64,000 bases of DNA from an uncultured Subdoligranulum sp. (GTDB taxonomy: Bacteria > Bacillota > Clostridia > Christensenellales > CAG-314), in assembly GCA_902496185.1 (NCBI GenBank), contig CABUZX010000006.1, positions 6,884-70,883 of the forward strand. Reading direction: 5' to 3'. The notes under the pieces are model-generated. The model did not search any database. It had not been told where the DNA came from and was given only the letters and a program-made list of their open reading frames with translations. Shown piece after piece: positions 42,948 to 52,341 of the stretch (within the stretch, counting starts at the first letter, position 1; the number at the start of each line of letters is the position of its first letter). Made by a program: the position numbers and the translations under genes.

Positions 42948-43825
42948 ATTGCATATTTTATCAAATTTTTCAGTTGAGTGTCAAGCGTACAAGCAGTTAA
43001 ACAATAATTGATTTGAGTTTGCTCCAAAACAAAAAAATCTTTTTCGCCAAGCACAACGGTAATTTGATAAAAACAATTGTCCTTTAACTTTTTAAGCACC
43101 TCGTACAAAGTCGCCTCTCCGTCAAAGACTAAACATTTTTTTTCTACGCCCTTTTTTATTGCCTGTTTGCTCGCGCCGATATAAGTTTTGCGGGAGTAAA
43201 TTGCTTTTTTTGTTTCCGCGTTACTTGTCAACACCAAAAAAAATCCGAATACCCCGCAAGAATAAAAGTTTTGTTTAAACAAAATTCCCACCAAAAACAC
43301 GGCAAAAAACAAACATCCCACCACTAAAGAGGCAACTCTACTAACTTTGAGCGCCCGTTTTAATCCGTGATTTTTTTTAACTGACGCAACGAAAATTCTA
43401 CCGCCGTCCAACGGATAACACGGCAATAGATTGGTCAACGCAAGAGAAATATTGCAGGAGACAAAATTCGCGCTCCATACGTACGCGGAGGGAAAAACCC
43501 ACCAAAGTGCCACGGTCAACGTAGCTAAAATTATATTGACAAGCGGACCGGCAATTGCAATTTTTATACCGTCAAGACAATCTACGTCGTCAAAATCTCC
43601 GTACAGCACCGCGCCGAAAGCCGACAATTTGATACTGTGGCAATCGTATTTAAGTTTTTTGGCAACAAAAAAGTGCGCAAATTCGTGAATAAGCACACTT
43701 ATTGTATACAAACCGAGCAAATATCCGCTTTTTGACAAAATAGCTACAAAAGCCAATATCCAAAAGCTCGGCAGTACCGAAAACTCAAAAGATTGTTTAT
43801 TGTTTACGTTGATTAAACCTTCCAT
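42944..43825 (-). CDS. spoIVFB: SpoIVFB-like intramembrane metalloprotease
   Basis: This 293-residue M50 site-2 protease has about six hydrophobic segments. The zinc motif is HEFAH (SVLIHEFAHFFVAKKL) and the third ligand lies in CYPLDGGRIF. A C-terminal CBS-like region of about 70 residues follows. In sporulation, SpoIVFB cleaves pro-sigma-K in the mother-cell membrane. The preceding SpoIVFA-like gene (13-base overlap) supports this role, although pro-sigma-K itself is not in the window. Confidence 0.88.
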   Translation of the reverse strand: MEGLINVNNKQSFEFSVLPSFWILAFVAILSKSGYLLGLYTISVLIHEFAHFFVAKKLKYDCHSIKLSAFGAVLYGDFDDVDCLDGIKIAIAGPLVNIILATLTVALWWVFPSAYVWSANFVSCNISLALTNLLPCYPLDGGRIFVASVKKNHGLKRALKVSRVASLVVGCLFFAVFLVGILFKQNFYSCGVFGFFLVLTSNAETKKAIYSRKTYIGASKQAIKKGVEKKCLVFDGEATLYEVLKKLKDNCFYQITVVLGEKDFFVLEQTQINYCLTACTLDTQLKNLIKYAI

Positions 43826-44460
43826 ACCAACGAATAGTTGACGGTCGTAATATCCTTGACGACTTCGCCGTCATACAATAAATTGACGCAGGCAATATCG
43901 GAATATTTGCCCAAAACGGCTTGTTCGCTTAAGCTATCTCCTACTGACACTAAAACTTTGGTAAGTCCACTGTAAACTATCTGTAATTTGTCGTCTACTG
44001 CAACCGTAACTGTAGTTTCTGTGGCGTCGCTTACCGTACCCTTTTTAAAGTTTAGCAAAACCTTACCGCCGGTGACGGAAACCGTACCGTTATCTACGCT
44101 ATCAACCGTTACGTTTATCGGTAGATTTATCGTATCGTCTATTCGTTGTTGCTCGGCAATAACTTGCACGATATTTTGATTGTAGCCCGATTTAGCCAAC
44201 GCAAATACTTCGCCAGCAAAACCGTTTTCTACAAAATTCATTGCAATCAAAGTACCCAACACCAAAACACAAACAAAACTGCGTACTATCCATTTTTTTG
44301 CGCCGGACAAGGCGTTTGTTTGCCTGTTTAGCCTTGAATTTATCCTAACAAAGGACAAAGCGTCTTGTTCTTCCTGAATATAATTTCTTTGAGAATAACT
44401 GATATCCAGCCAATCGTCTTCTGTTGCTACACACTCGCAGAGTTTAACGTCTTCGTTCAT
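43813..44460 (-). CDS. spoIVFA: SpoIVFA-like membrane protein
   Basis: This 215-residue protein has a cytoplasmic N-terminus of about 65 residues, one membrane span (VRSFVCVLVLGTLIAMNFVE) and an external beta-rich domain resembling degenerate LytM/M23 modules (VLLNFKKGTVSDATETTVTV and GDSLSEQAVLGKY). The usual catalytic His residues of M23 are not seen. By position and architecture it corresponds to SpoIVFA, which anchors and regulates SpoIVFB. The sequence is diverged, so this is partly inference. GGGGGA precedes the ATG. Confidence 0.7.
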   Translation of the reverse strand: MNEDVKLCECVATEDDWLDISYSQRNYIQEEQDALSFVRINSRLNRQTNALSGAKKWIVRSFVCVLVLGTLIAMNFVENGFAGEVFALAKSGYNQNIVQVIAEQQRIDDTINLPINVTVDSVDNGTVSVTGGKVLLNFKKGTVSDATETTVTVAVDDKLQIVYSGLTKVLVSVGDSLSEQAVLGKYSDIACVNLLYDGEVVKDITTVNYSLVWKV

Positions 44461-44538
44461 AATAATCCCCCTAAATGTTTGTCTTTAGATATTATGTAAC
44501 AACTAAAAAAATTATACCCAATTTTTGGTTTTTTGATT

Positions 44539-45303
44539 TTACGCATTACGCTTGAGTTTGGAACGCAGTTTTGCAAACAAGCCGTTGTACTCTTTAAGAT
44601 AATTATACATAGTTTGTTTGCCGTTTATGAGATTATCTGCCAAAACGTCAAAAAACTTGCTTTCCTTACGGCAAAAACCGTTTAAAGCGTCCACCTCAGG
44701 GACTATCCCCAACGGAGTCAAACCAAGTCGCGCAAATACCTCGTGCGCCGACATTTGAAATCCGGATTTTACAAGGTCGCCCCTTACCCTATTTGCTATT
44801 GCATAAATTTTGATGGGCGAAAACTTTTTTGCGTATTCTACTACCGCTTGCGCGTCCTTTATGCAAACAAAATGCGGAGTTACGACGGTCAAAACTTCAT
44901 CCGTAAGTTTTAGCGCAAAGTCCAACGTCTCGTTTACGCCTGCTCCGCAATCAAACAAGATATAATCAAAGGCATTTTGCTCTCTTTTTATAAGACTGCT
45001 AAAATTGTAAAAGTTTGATTTAGTAGGCGCAAAGCTTCCGCTAATTAAGCAATAAAGATTGGGCATTTTTGCGTCCGCCACCAAAGCTTGCCTAAAACGA
45101 CATTTTTTATTTACAACGTCGGCTATATCAAACACTATATTATCTTGACAACTCAAAAGCAAGTCGAGACTGTTTAATCCAAAGTCAAGATCAACAAGCA
45201 AAACTCGTTTGCATTGTTTTGCCAACGCAAAGCCGAGATTTGCCGTTATCGTACTTTTACCTACGCCACCTTTGCCACTAAGTATACAAATTTTTCTTGC
45301 CAT
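44539..45303 (-). CDS. minD: MinD-like ATPase
   Basis: This 254-residue ParA/MinD-family ATPase has the deviant Walker A KGGVGKSTITANLG with the signature Lys, then LLVDLDFGLNSLDLLL and DYILFDCGAGVNETL. The C-terminus lacks an obvious amphipathic membrane-targeting helix beyond a basic tail (LFAKLRSKLKRNA). MinD recruits a division inhibitor to the membrane. No minC or minE is adjacent, but the gene often lies beside spoIVFA/B in Clostridia. AAGGAG precedes the ATG, and a TGC-TATAAT extended -10 lies at 45322-45327. Confidence 0.85.
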   Translation of the reverse strand: MARKICILSGKGGVGKSTITANLGFALAKQCKRVLLVDLDFGLNSLDLLLSCQDNIVFDIADVVNKKCRFRQALVADAKMPNLYCLISGSFAPTKSNFYNFSSLIKREQNAFDYILFDCGAGVNETLDFALKLTDEVLTVVTPHFVCIKDAQAVVEYAKKFSPIKIYAIANRVRGDLVKSGFQMSAHEVFARLGLTPLGIVPEVDALNGFCRKESKFFDVLADNLINGKQTMYNYLKEYNGLFAKLRSKLKRNA

Positions 45304-45406
45304 AATATCACTCCTTTGAGTATTATAGCAATAACAAAATAATTAGTAATAACAAAAGCAAAATCAGTCAAAAATACCTATTTTTTTTAATCTTTGGTTT
45401 TTGTTG

Positions 45407-45435
45407 TTGACAATCAAAGCAAATAAATATAAAAT
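45407..45435 (+). promoter_or_regulatory. Promoter of the ATP-grasp pair
   Basis: Perfect TTGACA (45407-45412), a 17-base spacer and TAAAAT (45430-45435). The start codon is only 9 bases past the -10 and no ribosome site is visible, so the leader would be 0-2 bases. Confidence 0.6.
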
Positions 45436-45443
45436 TAATTGAT

Positions 45444-46322
45444 ATGAACTCGCAAAAAAACGGCTGGATAATAATAAACAATCTTCATACGACTTCGCCC
45501 AAGTTTGTGGAAACTTGCGACGCTTTTTTTGACGCCTGCAAAAATAACGGCGTAACTTTGACACGCAAAACAAACTTCGATTTTGTGGACGTTTTAAACA
45601 AAAACTTTTCAAAACCGGATTTCGTTTTGTTTTGGGACAAGGATATAAGATTGGCAAAACAGCTGGAAAAACTCAATATTCGTGTCTTTAACAAAGCCGA
45701 CGCAATCGAACAATGCAACGACAAATCCATTACTTACTTAAAGCTTTTAAACCACGGTATCGCAATGCCTAAAACTATCGTTGCGCCTATGGTTTATTAT
45801 CCGCAAGAGTGGCAAAATACCTCTTTTATAAAGGACGCGGAAGAAGCGCTTTGTTACCCTATCGTCGCAAAAGAATGTTACGGTTCTTTTGGAAAACAAG
45901 TATTTTTGTGTTCGAACAGAAAAGAACTTTTAGAAGTAATAAACGGCTTTGCAAAACGACCGTTTTTGTTGCAGGAATTTATTTCTTTTAGCGCAGGTAA
46001 GGATTTGAGACTACAAGTCGTTGGAAATCAGGTAATTGCCACAATGATGCGCTACAATGACAACGACTTTAGGGCAAACGTTACAAACGGCGGAAAAATG
46101 AAAGCTTTTGTCCCGACAAAGGAACAAACGGAAATGGCGCTCAAAGCGTGCAATATCCTTGACTTGGACTTTGGCGGTGTGGATATTTTGTTTGGCAAAG
46201 ACGATAAACCAATTCTCTGCGAGGTAAACTCCAACGCGCATTTTATTAACCTTTATAATTGCACGGGAGTAAACGTTGCCGACGCAATCATAAAGTACGT
46301 TTTAAGGGAAATAAACAAATGA
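45444..46322 (+). CDS. RimK-like ATP-grasp protein 1
   Basis: This 292-residue protein has an N-terminal pre-ATP-grasp domain (about residues 1-95) and an ATP-grasp domain of the RimK/CofF/LysX group. YPIVAKECYGSFGKQV gives the ATP lysine, LLQEFISFSAGKDLRL follows, and GGVDILFGKDDKPILCEVNS holds the metal-binding Glu and Asn. Such enzymes form peptide-like amide bonds by acyl phosphate. Substrate is unknown. It is coupled by an ATGA overlap to a paralogue and lies next to spoIVA. It has a near-leaderless start. Confidence 0.8.
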   Translation: MNSQKNGWIIINNLHTTSPKFVETCDAFFDACKNNGVTLTRKTNFDFVDVLNKNFSKPDFVLFWDKDIRLAKQLEKLNIRVFNKADAIEQCNDKSITYLKLLNHGIAMPKTIVAPMVYYPQEWQNTSFIKDAEEALCYPIVAKECYGSFGKQVFLCSNRKELLEVINGFAKRPFLLQEFISFSAGKDLRLQVVGNQVIATMMRYNDNDFRANVTNGGKMKAFVPTKEQTEMALKACNILDLDFGGVDILFGKDDKPILCEVNSNAHFINLYNCTGVNVADAIIKYVLREINK

Positions 46323-47167
46323 AAAAAGGTTGGTTAATTTATACGCGTTTTGAAGCGCAAAGAAACGATTTTTTTGTAAATCAACTTTTGCAAAATGCAA
46401 AAAAATTTGATATTGAGTTAACTCTTTTGATAAAAGAAACTTTACGGTTAACTAACGAACAAAACGGGCTTTTTTTGACCTGCGACGACAAAAGGCTACC
46501 CGACGCAGATTTTGCAATAGTCAGAACAAACGATTTTTTGCTTTCCTTTCAGTTAGAACAAATGGGTTTAAGGGTTTTTAACAACTCACGTACTTCCCTT
46601 ATTGCCAACGACAAATATCTCACTTATTGTTTTGCAACAAATTTAAACATACCAACTCCCGACACTTTATTGATAGAAAAATCAAACGAAAATTGGCAAA
46701 ACCTTGAACAAGGGCTTTTTCCTATGATTGCAAAACCTCTCAATCAAAAAGGCGGTAAAGACGTCGTTTTACTTTCAACTTACGAGGATTTTTTGCAACA
46801 ATCAAAATCTTTTGCCGATAAATTTTTATTACAAAAACCCGCAAAGCTCGGCTTGGATATGAGAGTTTACGTTTTAGGCAAAAAAATCCTACTTGGAGTA
46901 AAAAGGACTTCCGACACAGACTTCCGTAGCAACTTTTGTCTCGGAGGACACGCCACTGTATCAAAACCGAATTTTCAACAACTTGAGATTATTGACGCCA
47001 TACTCAAAAATCTCGACGCGGATTATATCGGTATTGACTTTTTGTTTGACGGAAACAAAGTTTTGCTCAACGAGTTGGAAGACGTTGTCGGCGCGCGAAT
47101 GATTTACACGTTGACGGATATTAATCCCGCGATAGAATTTTTAAAAATTATTGCTCAAAAAATTTAA
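46319..47167 (+). CDS. RimK-like ATP-grasp protein 2
   Basis: This 282-residue paralogue of the preceding gene shows FPMIAKPLNQKGGKDVVLLS, LGLDMRVYVLGKKILLGVKR, SDTDFRSNFCLGGHA and IGIDFLFDGNKVLLNELEDV. The usual metal-binding ExN is replaced by ExE (NELEDVVGARMIY), a clear difference from its partner. The ATG at 46319 overlaps the first gene's stop; the frame upstream of it is a shadow. The pair may act as a heteromeric ligase or in successive steps; this is inference. Confidence 0.78.
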   Translation: MKKGWLIYTRFEAQRNDFFVNQLLQNAKKFDIELTLLIKETLRLTNEQNGLFLTCDDKRLPDADFAIVRTNDFLLSFQLEQMGLRVFNNSRTSLIANDKYLTYCFATNLNIPTPDTLLIEKSNENWQNLEQGLFPMIAKPLNQKGGKDVVLLSTYEDFLQQSKSFADKFLLQKPAKLGLDMRVYVLGKKILLGVKRTSDTDFRSNFCLGGHATVSKPNFQQLEIIDAILKNLDADYIGIDFLFDGNKVLLNELEDVVGARMIYTLTDINPAIEFLKIIAQKI

Positions 47168-47203
47168 TTCAATTTTAATTAAAAATTAACCAAAAAAAAC
47201 AGC

Positions 47204-47236
47204 AAAAAGCGAAAAGAAAATCCCTTTTCGCTTTTT
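47204..47236. terminator. Bidirectional terminator between ATP-grasp pair and spoIVA
   Basis: A perfect 13-base stem (AAAAAGCGAAAAG) with a 7-base loop has A and T runs on both sides. It ends the plus-strand pair and the minus-strand spoIVA. Confidence 0.9.
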
Positions 47237-47276
47237 ATATCGTATTTAAGCCCCTAATATTGATTATGGCGGGCAA

Positions 47277-48749
47277 TTAAAGAAGAAAACAAATCAGTCC
47301 ACCCTTGTTTTCGTTGACTATTCTGCCTACCGTCTTGCGAATTTTTGCGCGAGCTTCTTGGGGCATACCGGCAACTTTTGTGCCGAGACTTTCCTTTGCA
47401 AGGTCGCTCATACTTTTGCCAAACATATTTGTATTCCATATACCCTGTGGGTCGTTTTGAAACTCGCTCAACAAATATTGGCTTTGTTGCTCCGTACCCA
47501 CCATCGGATTGACTTCCGTCGTAACGTCCACCTTCATAATATGCCAACTTGGAGCGCTGGCTTTGAGTTTTACTCCGTACTTGCTACCCTGTTTGACAAT
47601 TTCGGGAGCAAGCATTTCCATACTTTCGAGAGTAGGATTGACAACGCCGTAACCACTTTGCTCGGCTTCTTCTAACGCGGAAGAAAATTTTTCGTACTTT
47701 TCGCAGGCGTAAGCAGTTTTAGAAACAAAACTCATAAGGTCGTATTCGTCCTCTATGGGTTGTTTTGCGTAATCGCTCAAAACCTTATAAAAGAGATTTT
47801 CTTTAGGATTAACGACGTATTTAATCGTACCTTCGCCCAAACTTATTTCGCTAAGTGCGGGAGCGCTTACGTTTTCGTCCTCTTGAGAATTTTGCAAAAG
47901 CTTTTGATAATCCTTCATCTTGTACATATCACATATAGCAGAACGTACGTTTTTGATGATTGATTCTATCACAAAATTATCCATAGGCAAAGTGCGCATC
48001 CACTTTGGCATATCAACGACGATTTTTTTGATAGGAAACTCCTCGGTAAGAGCAGAAAGAACCTGCTCGCATATTTCTGCCGTCATATTTTGAACAGACG
48101 TGGCAATTACCTTTGCTCCGTGTCGCAATTCTAACGCTTCTGCAAGAGCTTTGCACTCGTTGGAATCGGGATTTTTGCTGTTTAAAACTATCACGAAAGG
48201 TTTTTTGAGAGCTTTCAGCTCGTTTATTACTCTTTCTTCCGCGGTGACGTAATTGGCGCGCGGAATATCGGCAATAGTTCCGTCGTTTGTAACGATAACC
48301 GCCACCGTTGAGTGCTCGCTTACCACTTTTTGCGTACCAATTTCCGCAGCTTTATCAAAGGGCATTGGCTCGTTTGACCACGGCGTATTGACCATACGCG
48401 GTTGGTCGTCGGCATTATCCTTTGCTCCTTCAACCATATAACCTACGCAATCAATCAGCCTTACGTTTGCCGAAACGGCGCTACCAAAAGTAATTTTAAC
48501 CGCTTCGTTAGGCACAAACTTGGGCTGAGTAGTCATGACCATTTTTCCGTCTGCCGATTGAGGCAATTCGTCTATCGCTCTCTTTTTTACGTTTTTGTTT
48601 TTGACGTTTGGCAACACCACGTTTTCCATAAATTTAGTAATAAAGGTGGATTTGCCCGTACGCACGGGACCTACTACGCCTATATACAAATCTCCGTTTG
48701 TACGTGTTGCAATGTCATTATAAATTTCCAGACTTGCTTTTTTGTCCAT
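47277..48749 (-). CDS. spoIVA: Stage IV sporulation protein A
   Basis: This protein of about 490 residues is the ATP-hydrolysing structural protein that forms the basement layer of the spore coat on the forespore. It has a TRAFAC-like Walker A in GVVGPVRTGKSTFITKFME and a central domain with QTEVNPMVG-like segments. The conserved C-terminus is EARAKIRKTVGRIVNENKGG followed by LICFLL. The start MDKKASLEIYND is chosen by homology to SpoIVA, because the ATG three codons upstream is only 2 bases from GGAGG. Its presence is strong evidence for endospore formation. Confidence 0.97.
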   Translation of the reverse strand: MDKKASLEIYNDIATRTNGDLYIGVVGPVRTGKSTFITKFMENVVLPNVKNKNVKKRAIDELPQSADGKMVMTTQPKFVPNEAVKITFGSAVSANVRLIDCVGYMVEGAKDNADDQPRMVNTPWSNEPMPFDKAAEIGTQKVVSEHSTVAVIVTNDGTIADIPRANYVTAEERVINELKALKKPFVIVLNSKNPDSNECKALAEALELRHGAKVIATSVQNMTAEICEQVLSALTEEFPIKKIVVDMPKWMRTLPMDNFVIESIIKNVRSAICDMYKMKDYQKLLQNSQEDENVSAPALSEISLGEGTIKYVVNPKENLFYKVLSDYAKQPIEDEYDLMSFVSKTAYACEKYEKFSSALEEAEQSGYGVVNPTLESMEMLAPEIVKQGSKYGVKLKASAPSWHIMKVDVTTEVNPMVGTEQQSQYLLSEFQNDPQGIWNTNMFGKSMSDLAKESLGTKVAGMPQEARAKIRKTVGRIVNENKGGLICFLL

Positions 48750-48839
48750 TTGTACCATTACCTCCGCTATTTTTCCATATACACTATGCTCAAAAAAAAC
48801 AAATAGAACTTATTAGCAATCAAAAATTATCGCGCAAAC

Positions 48840-48867
48840 AAAAAACGCAGTCCGTTGATGACTGCGT
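48840..48867 (-). terminator. Terminator after plsY
   Basis: ACGCAGTC/GACTGCGT stem of 8 bases around a 7-base loop, followed by TTTTT on the minus strand, just past the plsY stop. Confidence 0.85.
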
Positions 48868-48875
48868 CTATATAT

Positions 48876-49655
48876 TTATTTCAAATTGTTTTTGTCCTGA
48901 ACGTCTTTTTTATTATCAGTCGTAGTATCGACAGTATCGTTTTGAATTGATTTGTCGCAAGACTTCTTTTTCATCAAAGCCTTTCTAAAGCCCGAAGGAT
49001 TTTCATTTCCGCGAATCAATCGCAAAATATTTGTTCCGTGGGCGGAAACTACCAAAAGCCACAACAATATAACCACTATCAATATAGGCAAAGTAATTGC
49101 GTGCGAAAAAGAAGCAATTTCCGCAAAAATACCGACGTAAGCAAGTATATGAAAGACAAGTTCCGCAGTAATATAAAACAGCGCAAATACCGACATCCTG
49201 TCGCAAAGCAACAGTATAACAAAGCCTATTGCAATAATAACCAACGTAGGCAACGGCTGAACCACCAACATAATGCCTATGCTGGTTGCAAAACCTTTTC
49301 CACCTTTAAATTTCATAAACACGGGCAAAACGTGTCCTACCGTTACGCACAACGCGCTGAGATACATTGCAAAACGATATATTTCCACCGCGCCGTAAGT
49401 TATATAATAAAAAATAACTCTCGTCAAAAGTACAGGTATGACACCCTTTATCATATCGCAAATAAGAGTGACCGCGCCCATCTTCAATCCAAAAACGCGC
49501 ATCATATTAGTCGTGCCGGGATTTTTGCTACCTTGCTGTCTAATATCCTGATGTTTTACTTTATTGCTTATTATAACGGCTGAATTTATGTTACCTATAA
49601 AGTAACTAACTATACCCATCAAAATCAATTGCCACAAAAAATCGCTTATTTTCAT
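48876..49655 (-). CDS. plsY: Acyl-phosphate:glycerol-3-phosphate acyltransferase PlsY
   Basis: This 259-residue membrane enzyme of phospholipid synthesis has about five to six spans. The conserved motifs are GNINSAVIISN, the RQQGSKNPGTTNMMRVFG segment and KFKGGKGFATSIG. It is longer than usual (about 200 residues) because of a polar C-terminal tail rich in Lys, Asp and Asn. It overlaps der by 4 bases. gpsA, often adjacent, is not present. Confidence 0.94.
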   Translation of the reverse strand: MKISDFLWQLILMGIVSYFIGNINSAVIISNKVKHQDIRQQGSKNPGTTNMMRVFGLKMGAVTLICDMIKGVIPVLLTRVIFYYITYGAVEIYRFAMYLSALCVTVGHVLPVFMKFKGGKGFATSIGIMLVVQPLPTLVIIAIGFVILLLCDRMSVFALFYITAELVFHILAYVGIFAEIASFSHAITLPILIVVILLWLLVVSAHGTNILRLIRGNENPSGFRKALMKKKSCDKSIQNDTVDTTTDNKKDVQDKNNLK

Positions 49656-50968
49656 TTATCTTCTCCTCCGCCACGTACAATGAGTTTGATTGGCGTGCCG
49701 TCCAATGCAAAAGCCTTACGCAAATAATTTTCAAGATACCTGCGGTACGAAAAATGCATTAGTTCTGCGTCGTTTACAAACAAAACAAAAGTGGGCGGAT
49801 TTGTCGTTGGTTGCGTGGCAAACTTTATCTTGAGCCTTCTACCGCTTTTTGAAGGTGGCTCTACTGCAGAAACCGCGTCGGCAATAACTTCGTTTAGTAA
49901 GCCCGTTGTTGCTCGGAAGGAAGATTTTTCGTAAACTTCTACAGCCAACTCCATCAGTTTATTCAGCCTTTGCCCAGTAAGCGCCGATACGGTAATTGAT
50001 TTGAAATAATCCATAAACGCCAAATTACAAAGCATTTTTTCCTTAAATTTTTCCACCGTAAAAGTATCTTTTTCAATCAAATCCCACTTATTTACGACTA
50101 TTATACTCGGTTTGCCCTGTTCGTGAACGTATCCTGCAATTTTTACGTCCTGTTCGGACAAGTTTTCCGTTGCGTCAAATACAACGAAACAAACGTCGGC
50201 GCGACGCACTGCGTCAAGACTACGCATAACGGAATATCTTTCGAGACTTTCATCCTCGATACTTCTTTTGCGTCTAATGCCTGCCGTATCTATTAAAATA
50301 TATTTCTTTCCGTCCAATTCAAAGGGGGTATCTATTGAATCTCTCGTCGTACCTGCAATATCAGTAACGATACTGCGGTCATAACCCAAAAGCTTGTTTA
50401 CCAATGATGATTTGCCTGCGTTTGGTTTACCAACTACGGCAATTTTTAAGGCTTGCTCGTCGTCATTTTGCTCAACGTAAGGAAAAGCTTTTACCACTTC
50501 GTCAAGCAAATCGCCTATGCCTTGCATATGTTCAGCAGATATTGCAAAAGCGTCCAAACCCATGCAATAATAGTCTGTCATATCAAAGGTAGAATAATTG
50601 TCAACCTTGTTTACCACTAAAAACAACGGCTTGTTGGTTTTGCGCAAAAGATGCGCCACTTCTTGGTCTTCGGCGGTCAATCCGTATTTGCCGTCAACAA
50701 AAAACAAAATAACGTCGGCAAGATCTATAGCAATTTCTACCTGCTTAAAAATATGACCTTGCATCATGTCGTCGCTCTTTAATTGAATTCCGCCGGTATC
50801 TACAAGACAAAATTCTTTATTTTGCCACTCGGCGTCACCGTAGAGCCTGTCACGCGTGACTCCCGGTTCGTTTGAAACTATTGAAATACGGCGTCCGCAA
50901 ACCTTGTTGAAAAACGTTGACTTTCCAACGTTTGGTTTGCCCACTATCGCCACCAACGGTTTACTCAT
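49652..50968 (-). CDS. der: Ribosome-assembly GTPase Der
   Basis: This 438-residue protein has two tandem G domains (GKPNVGKSTFFNK near residue 9 with NKVD, and GKPNAGKSSLVNK near residue 180 with NKWD) and a C-terminal KH-like domain (FATQPTTNPPTFVLFVND). It is needed for maturation of the 50S subunit. It overlaps the DUF512 radical SAM gene by 8 bases and plsY by 4, a common clostridial order. Confidence 0.97.
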   Translation of the reverse strand: MSKPLVAIVGKPNVGKSTFFNKVCGRRISIVSNEPGVTRDRLYGDAEWQNKEFCLVDTGGIQLKSDDMMQGHIFKQVEIAIDLADVILFFVDGKYGLTAEDQEVAHLLRKTNKPLFLVVNKVDNYSTFDMTDYYCMGLDAFAISAEHMQGIGDLLDEVVKAFPYVEQNDDEQALKIAVVGKPNAGKSSLVNKLLGYDRSIVTDIAGTTRDSIDTPFELDGKKYILIDTAGIRRKRSIEDESLERYSVMRSLDAVRRADVCFVVFDATENLSEQDVKIAGYVHEQGKPSIIVVNKWDLIEKDTFTVEKFKEKMLCNLAFMDYFKSITVSALTGQRLNKLMELAVEVYEKSSFRATTGLLNEVIADAVSAVEPPSKSGRRLKIKFATQPTTNPPTFVLFVNDAELMHFSYRRYLENYLRKAFALDGTPIKLIVRGGGEDK

Positions 50969-52268
50969 AAAAATCTCCTTTGCACAAAGCGCTTACGAAG
51001 GAAAAACCGTCGCAATCCACTACTTTGACGGTTTTACGCAAAGCTTTGGAAAACTCCGCTAAGGTCATTCCGTCCAAAAAAACATCCTGGGTTTCTTTCA
51101 TCATAACTTTTGGTATAATTACGGTACGGAAAAGCTTTTGCCCTTTAAGTTGATTTGCCATATCTAAACCCGTCAACAACCCCGCTACCGTGACGGTTTT
51201 ACCAAAAAAGTTGTTGACCATAGTTTTGACTTCTATCTTGATTTTAGGAAAACGTTGCTTTAGCTTATCGCAAAGCATTTGTATAGTCGAAGTTGCAGAT
51301 TCGCCCGTCAATATTGTAAAACCGCCGTGTTTATATGACTTTGCAAATGACAAAGCGCAATCAAACTCGTCGACCATTTTAGTAATAAGCCCCACGCCGT
51401 TTTCTATTTGGTCGTATTCTCCGTAAAATTCTGCCGACGGAAGCTGTCTTTCCGCGCGTAAGTACATTTCGTCCGAACAAAAAACAAAATGCTCGCGGGT
51501 GGCTTTATAAACATTGCCATCAAACTGCTCGCAAATATCCAAAACGGCTTGCGCCTGTTGTTTATTGACGGGTTGCAAAGGATATAAATCCTGACGGTAA
51601 CTAGTCAACCCTACCGGTACTACTGCAACAGACTTTACGGCTGGATATAATCCGTATAAATCATTTAACGTCTTTTGCAAAACTTCGCCGTCGTTGACGG
51701 AAGCGCAAACAACTATTTGCGTATGCATAACTATACCGTTGTCGGCAAAGTATTTAAGCAACGGTAAAAGCGGTTGCGCGTTTGGGTTGCCCAACATAAA
51801 ACGCCTAACGGTGTCGTCCGTTGCGTGCACACTGACAAATATCGGGCTGAATTTTTTTTGCGCTATACGCTCTTTTTCGCCTTCTTTTAAATTAGTAAGA
51901 GTTACGTACGTGCCCGACGCAAAGGACAGTCTCCAATCGTCGTCTTTGACGTACAAAGTTTTGCGTTGATTTTTAGGAAGTTGGTCGACAAAACAAAAGA
52001 TACATTTATTTGCGCAACCTCTCGGCGTAAGATAACAATAATCCTCAAAGGAAAATCCGAGAGTTTCGTAATCCGCCTTATTGACGTTGACGTCAAAAAT
52101 ACGTCCGTCTCTTTGTACTGTCAAAACAAAACTCTCTTGTCCGTCAAAATATTCAAAATCCAGAAGATCGGCAATAGGCTGACCGTTTATTGCCACCAAA
52201 TTATCGCCTTTTTTGACGTTATAATTGATACCGACGCCGTTTTTGTCTACTTCTAAAACTTTTAGCAT
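50961..52268 (-). CDS. PDZ/DUF512 radical SAM-like protein
   Basis: This protein of about 435 residues has an N-terminal PDZ-like domain (GDNLVAINGQPIADLLDFEY), a radical SAM motif (RGCANKCIFCFVDQLP, Cys-x3-Cys-x2-Cys) and the DUF512 C-terminus. It belongs to the TIGR03279-type Fe-S oxidoreductases with no proven reaction. The ATG at 52268 follows an AGGG at a spacing of 7 and begins the conserved MLKVLEVDKNG. It is first of a DUF512-der-plsY unit. Confidence 0.88.
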   Translation of the reverse strand: MLKVLEVDKNGVGINYNVKKGDNLVAINGQPIADLLDFEYFDGQESFVLTVQRDGRIFDVNVNKADYETLGFSFEDYCYLTPRGCANKCIFCFVDQLPKNQRKTLYVKDDDWRLSFASGTYVTLTNLKEGEKERIAQKKFSPIFVSVHATDDTVRRFMLGNPNAQPLLPLLKYFADNGIVMHTQIVVCASVNDGEVLQKTLNDLYGLYPAVKSVAVVPVGLTSYRQDLYPLQPVNKQQAQAVLDICEQFDGNVYKATREHFVFCSDEMYLRAERQLPSAEFYGEYDQIENGVGLITKMVDEFDCALSFAKSYKHGGFTILTGESATSTIQMLCDKLKQRFPKIKIEVKTMVNNFFGKTVTVAGLLTGLDMANQLKGQKLFRTVIIPKVMMKETQDVFLDGMTLAEFSKALRKTVKVVDCDGFSFVSALCKGDFYE

Positions 52269-52291
52269 TTTTTTACCCTGCAAATTATTTG

Positions 52292-52316
52292 AAAAAACCC
52301 GCAATAAGTGCGGGTT
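52292..52316 (-). terminator. Terminator of the PPIase lipoprotein gene
   Basis: AACCCGCA/TGCGGGTT stem with a 5-base loop and a following T run on the minus strand. It lies between the PPIase gene and the DUF512 gene start. Confidence 0.82.
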
Positions 52317-52341
52317 GTTTTTTTTGGTTTATATGCAATAC

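Noticed and set aside
48759..48839. A sigma-E-like promoter before spoIVA
   Set aside because: CATAGTGT resembles a sigma-E -10, but no convincing -35 at the right distance was found.
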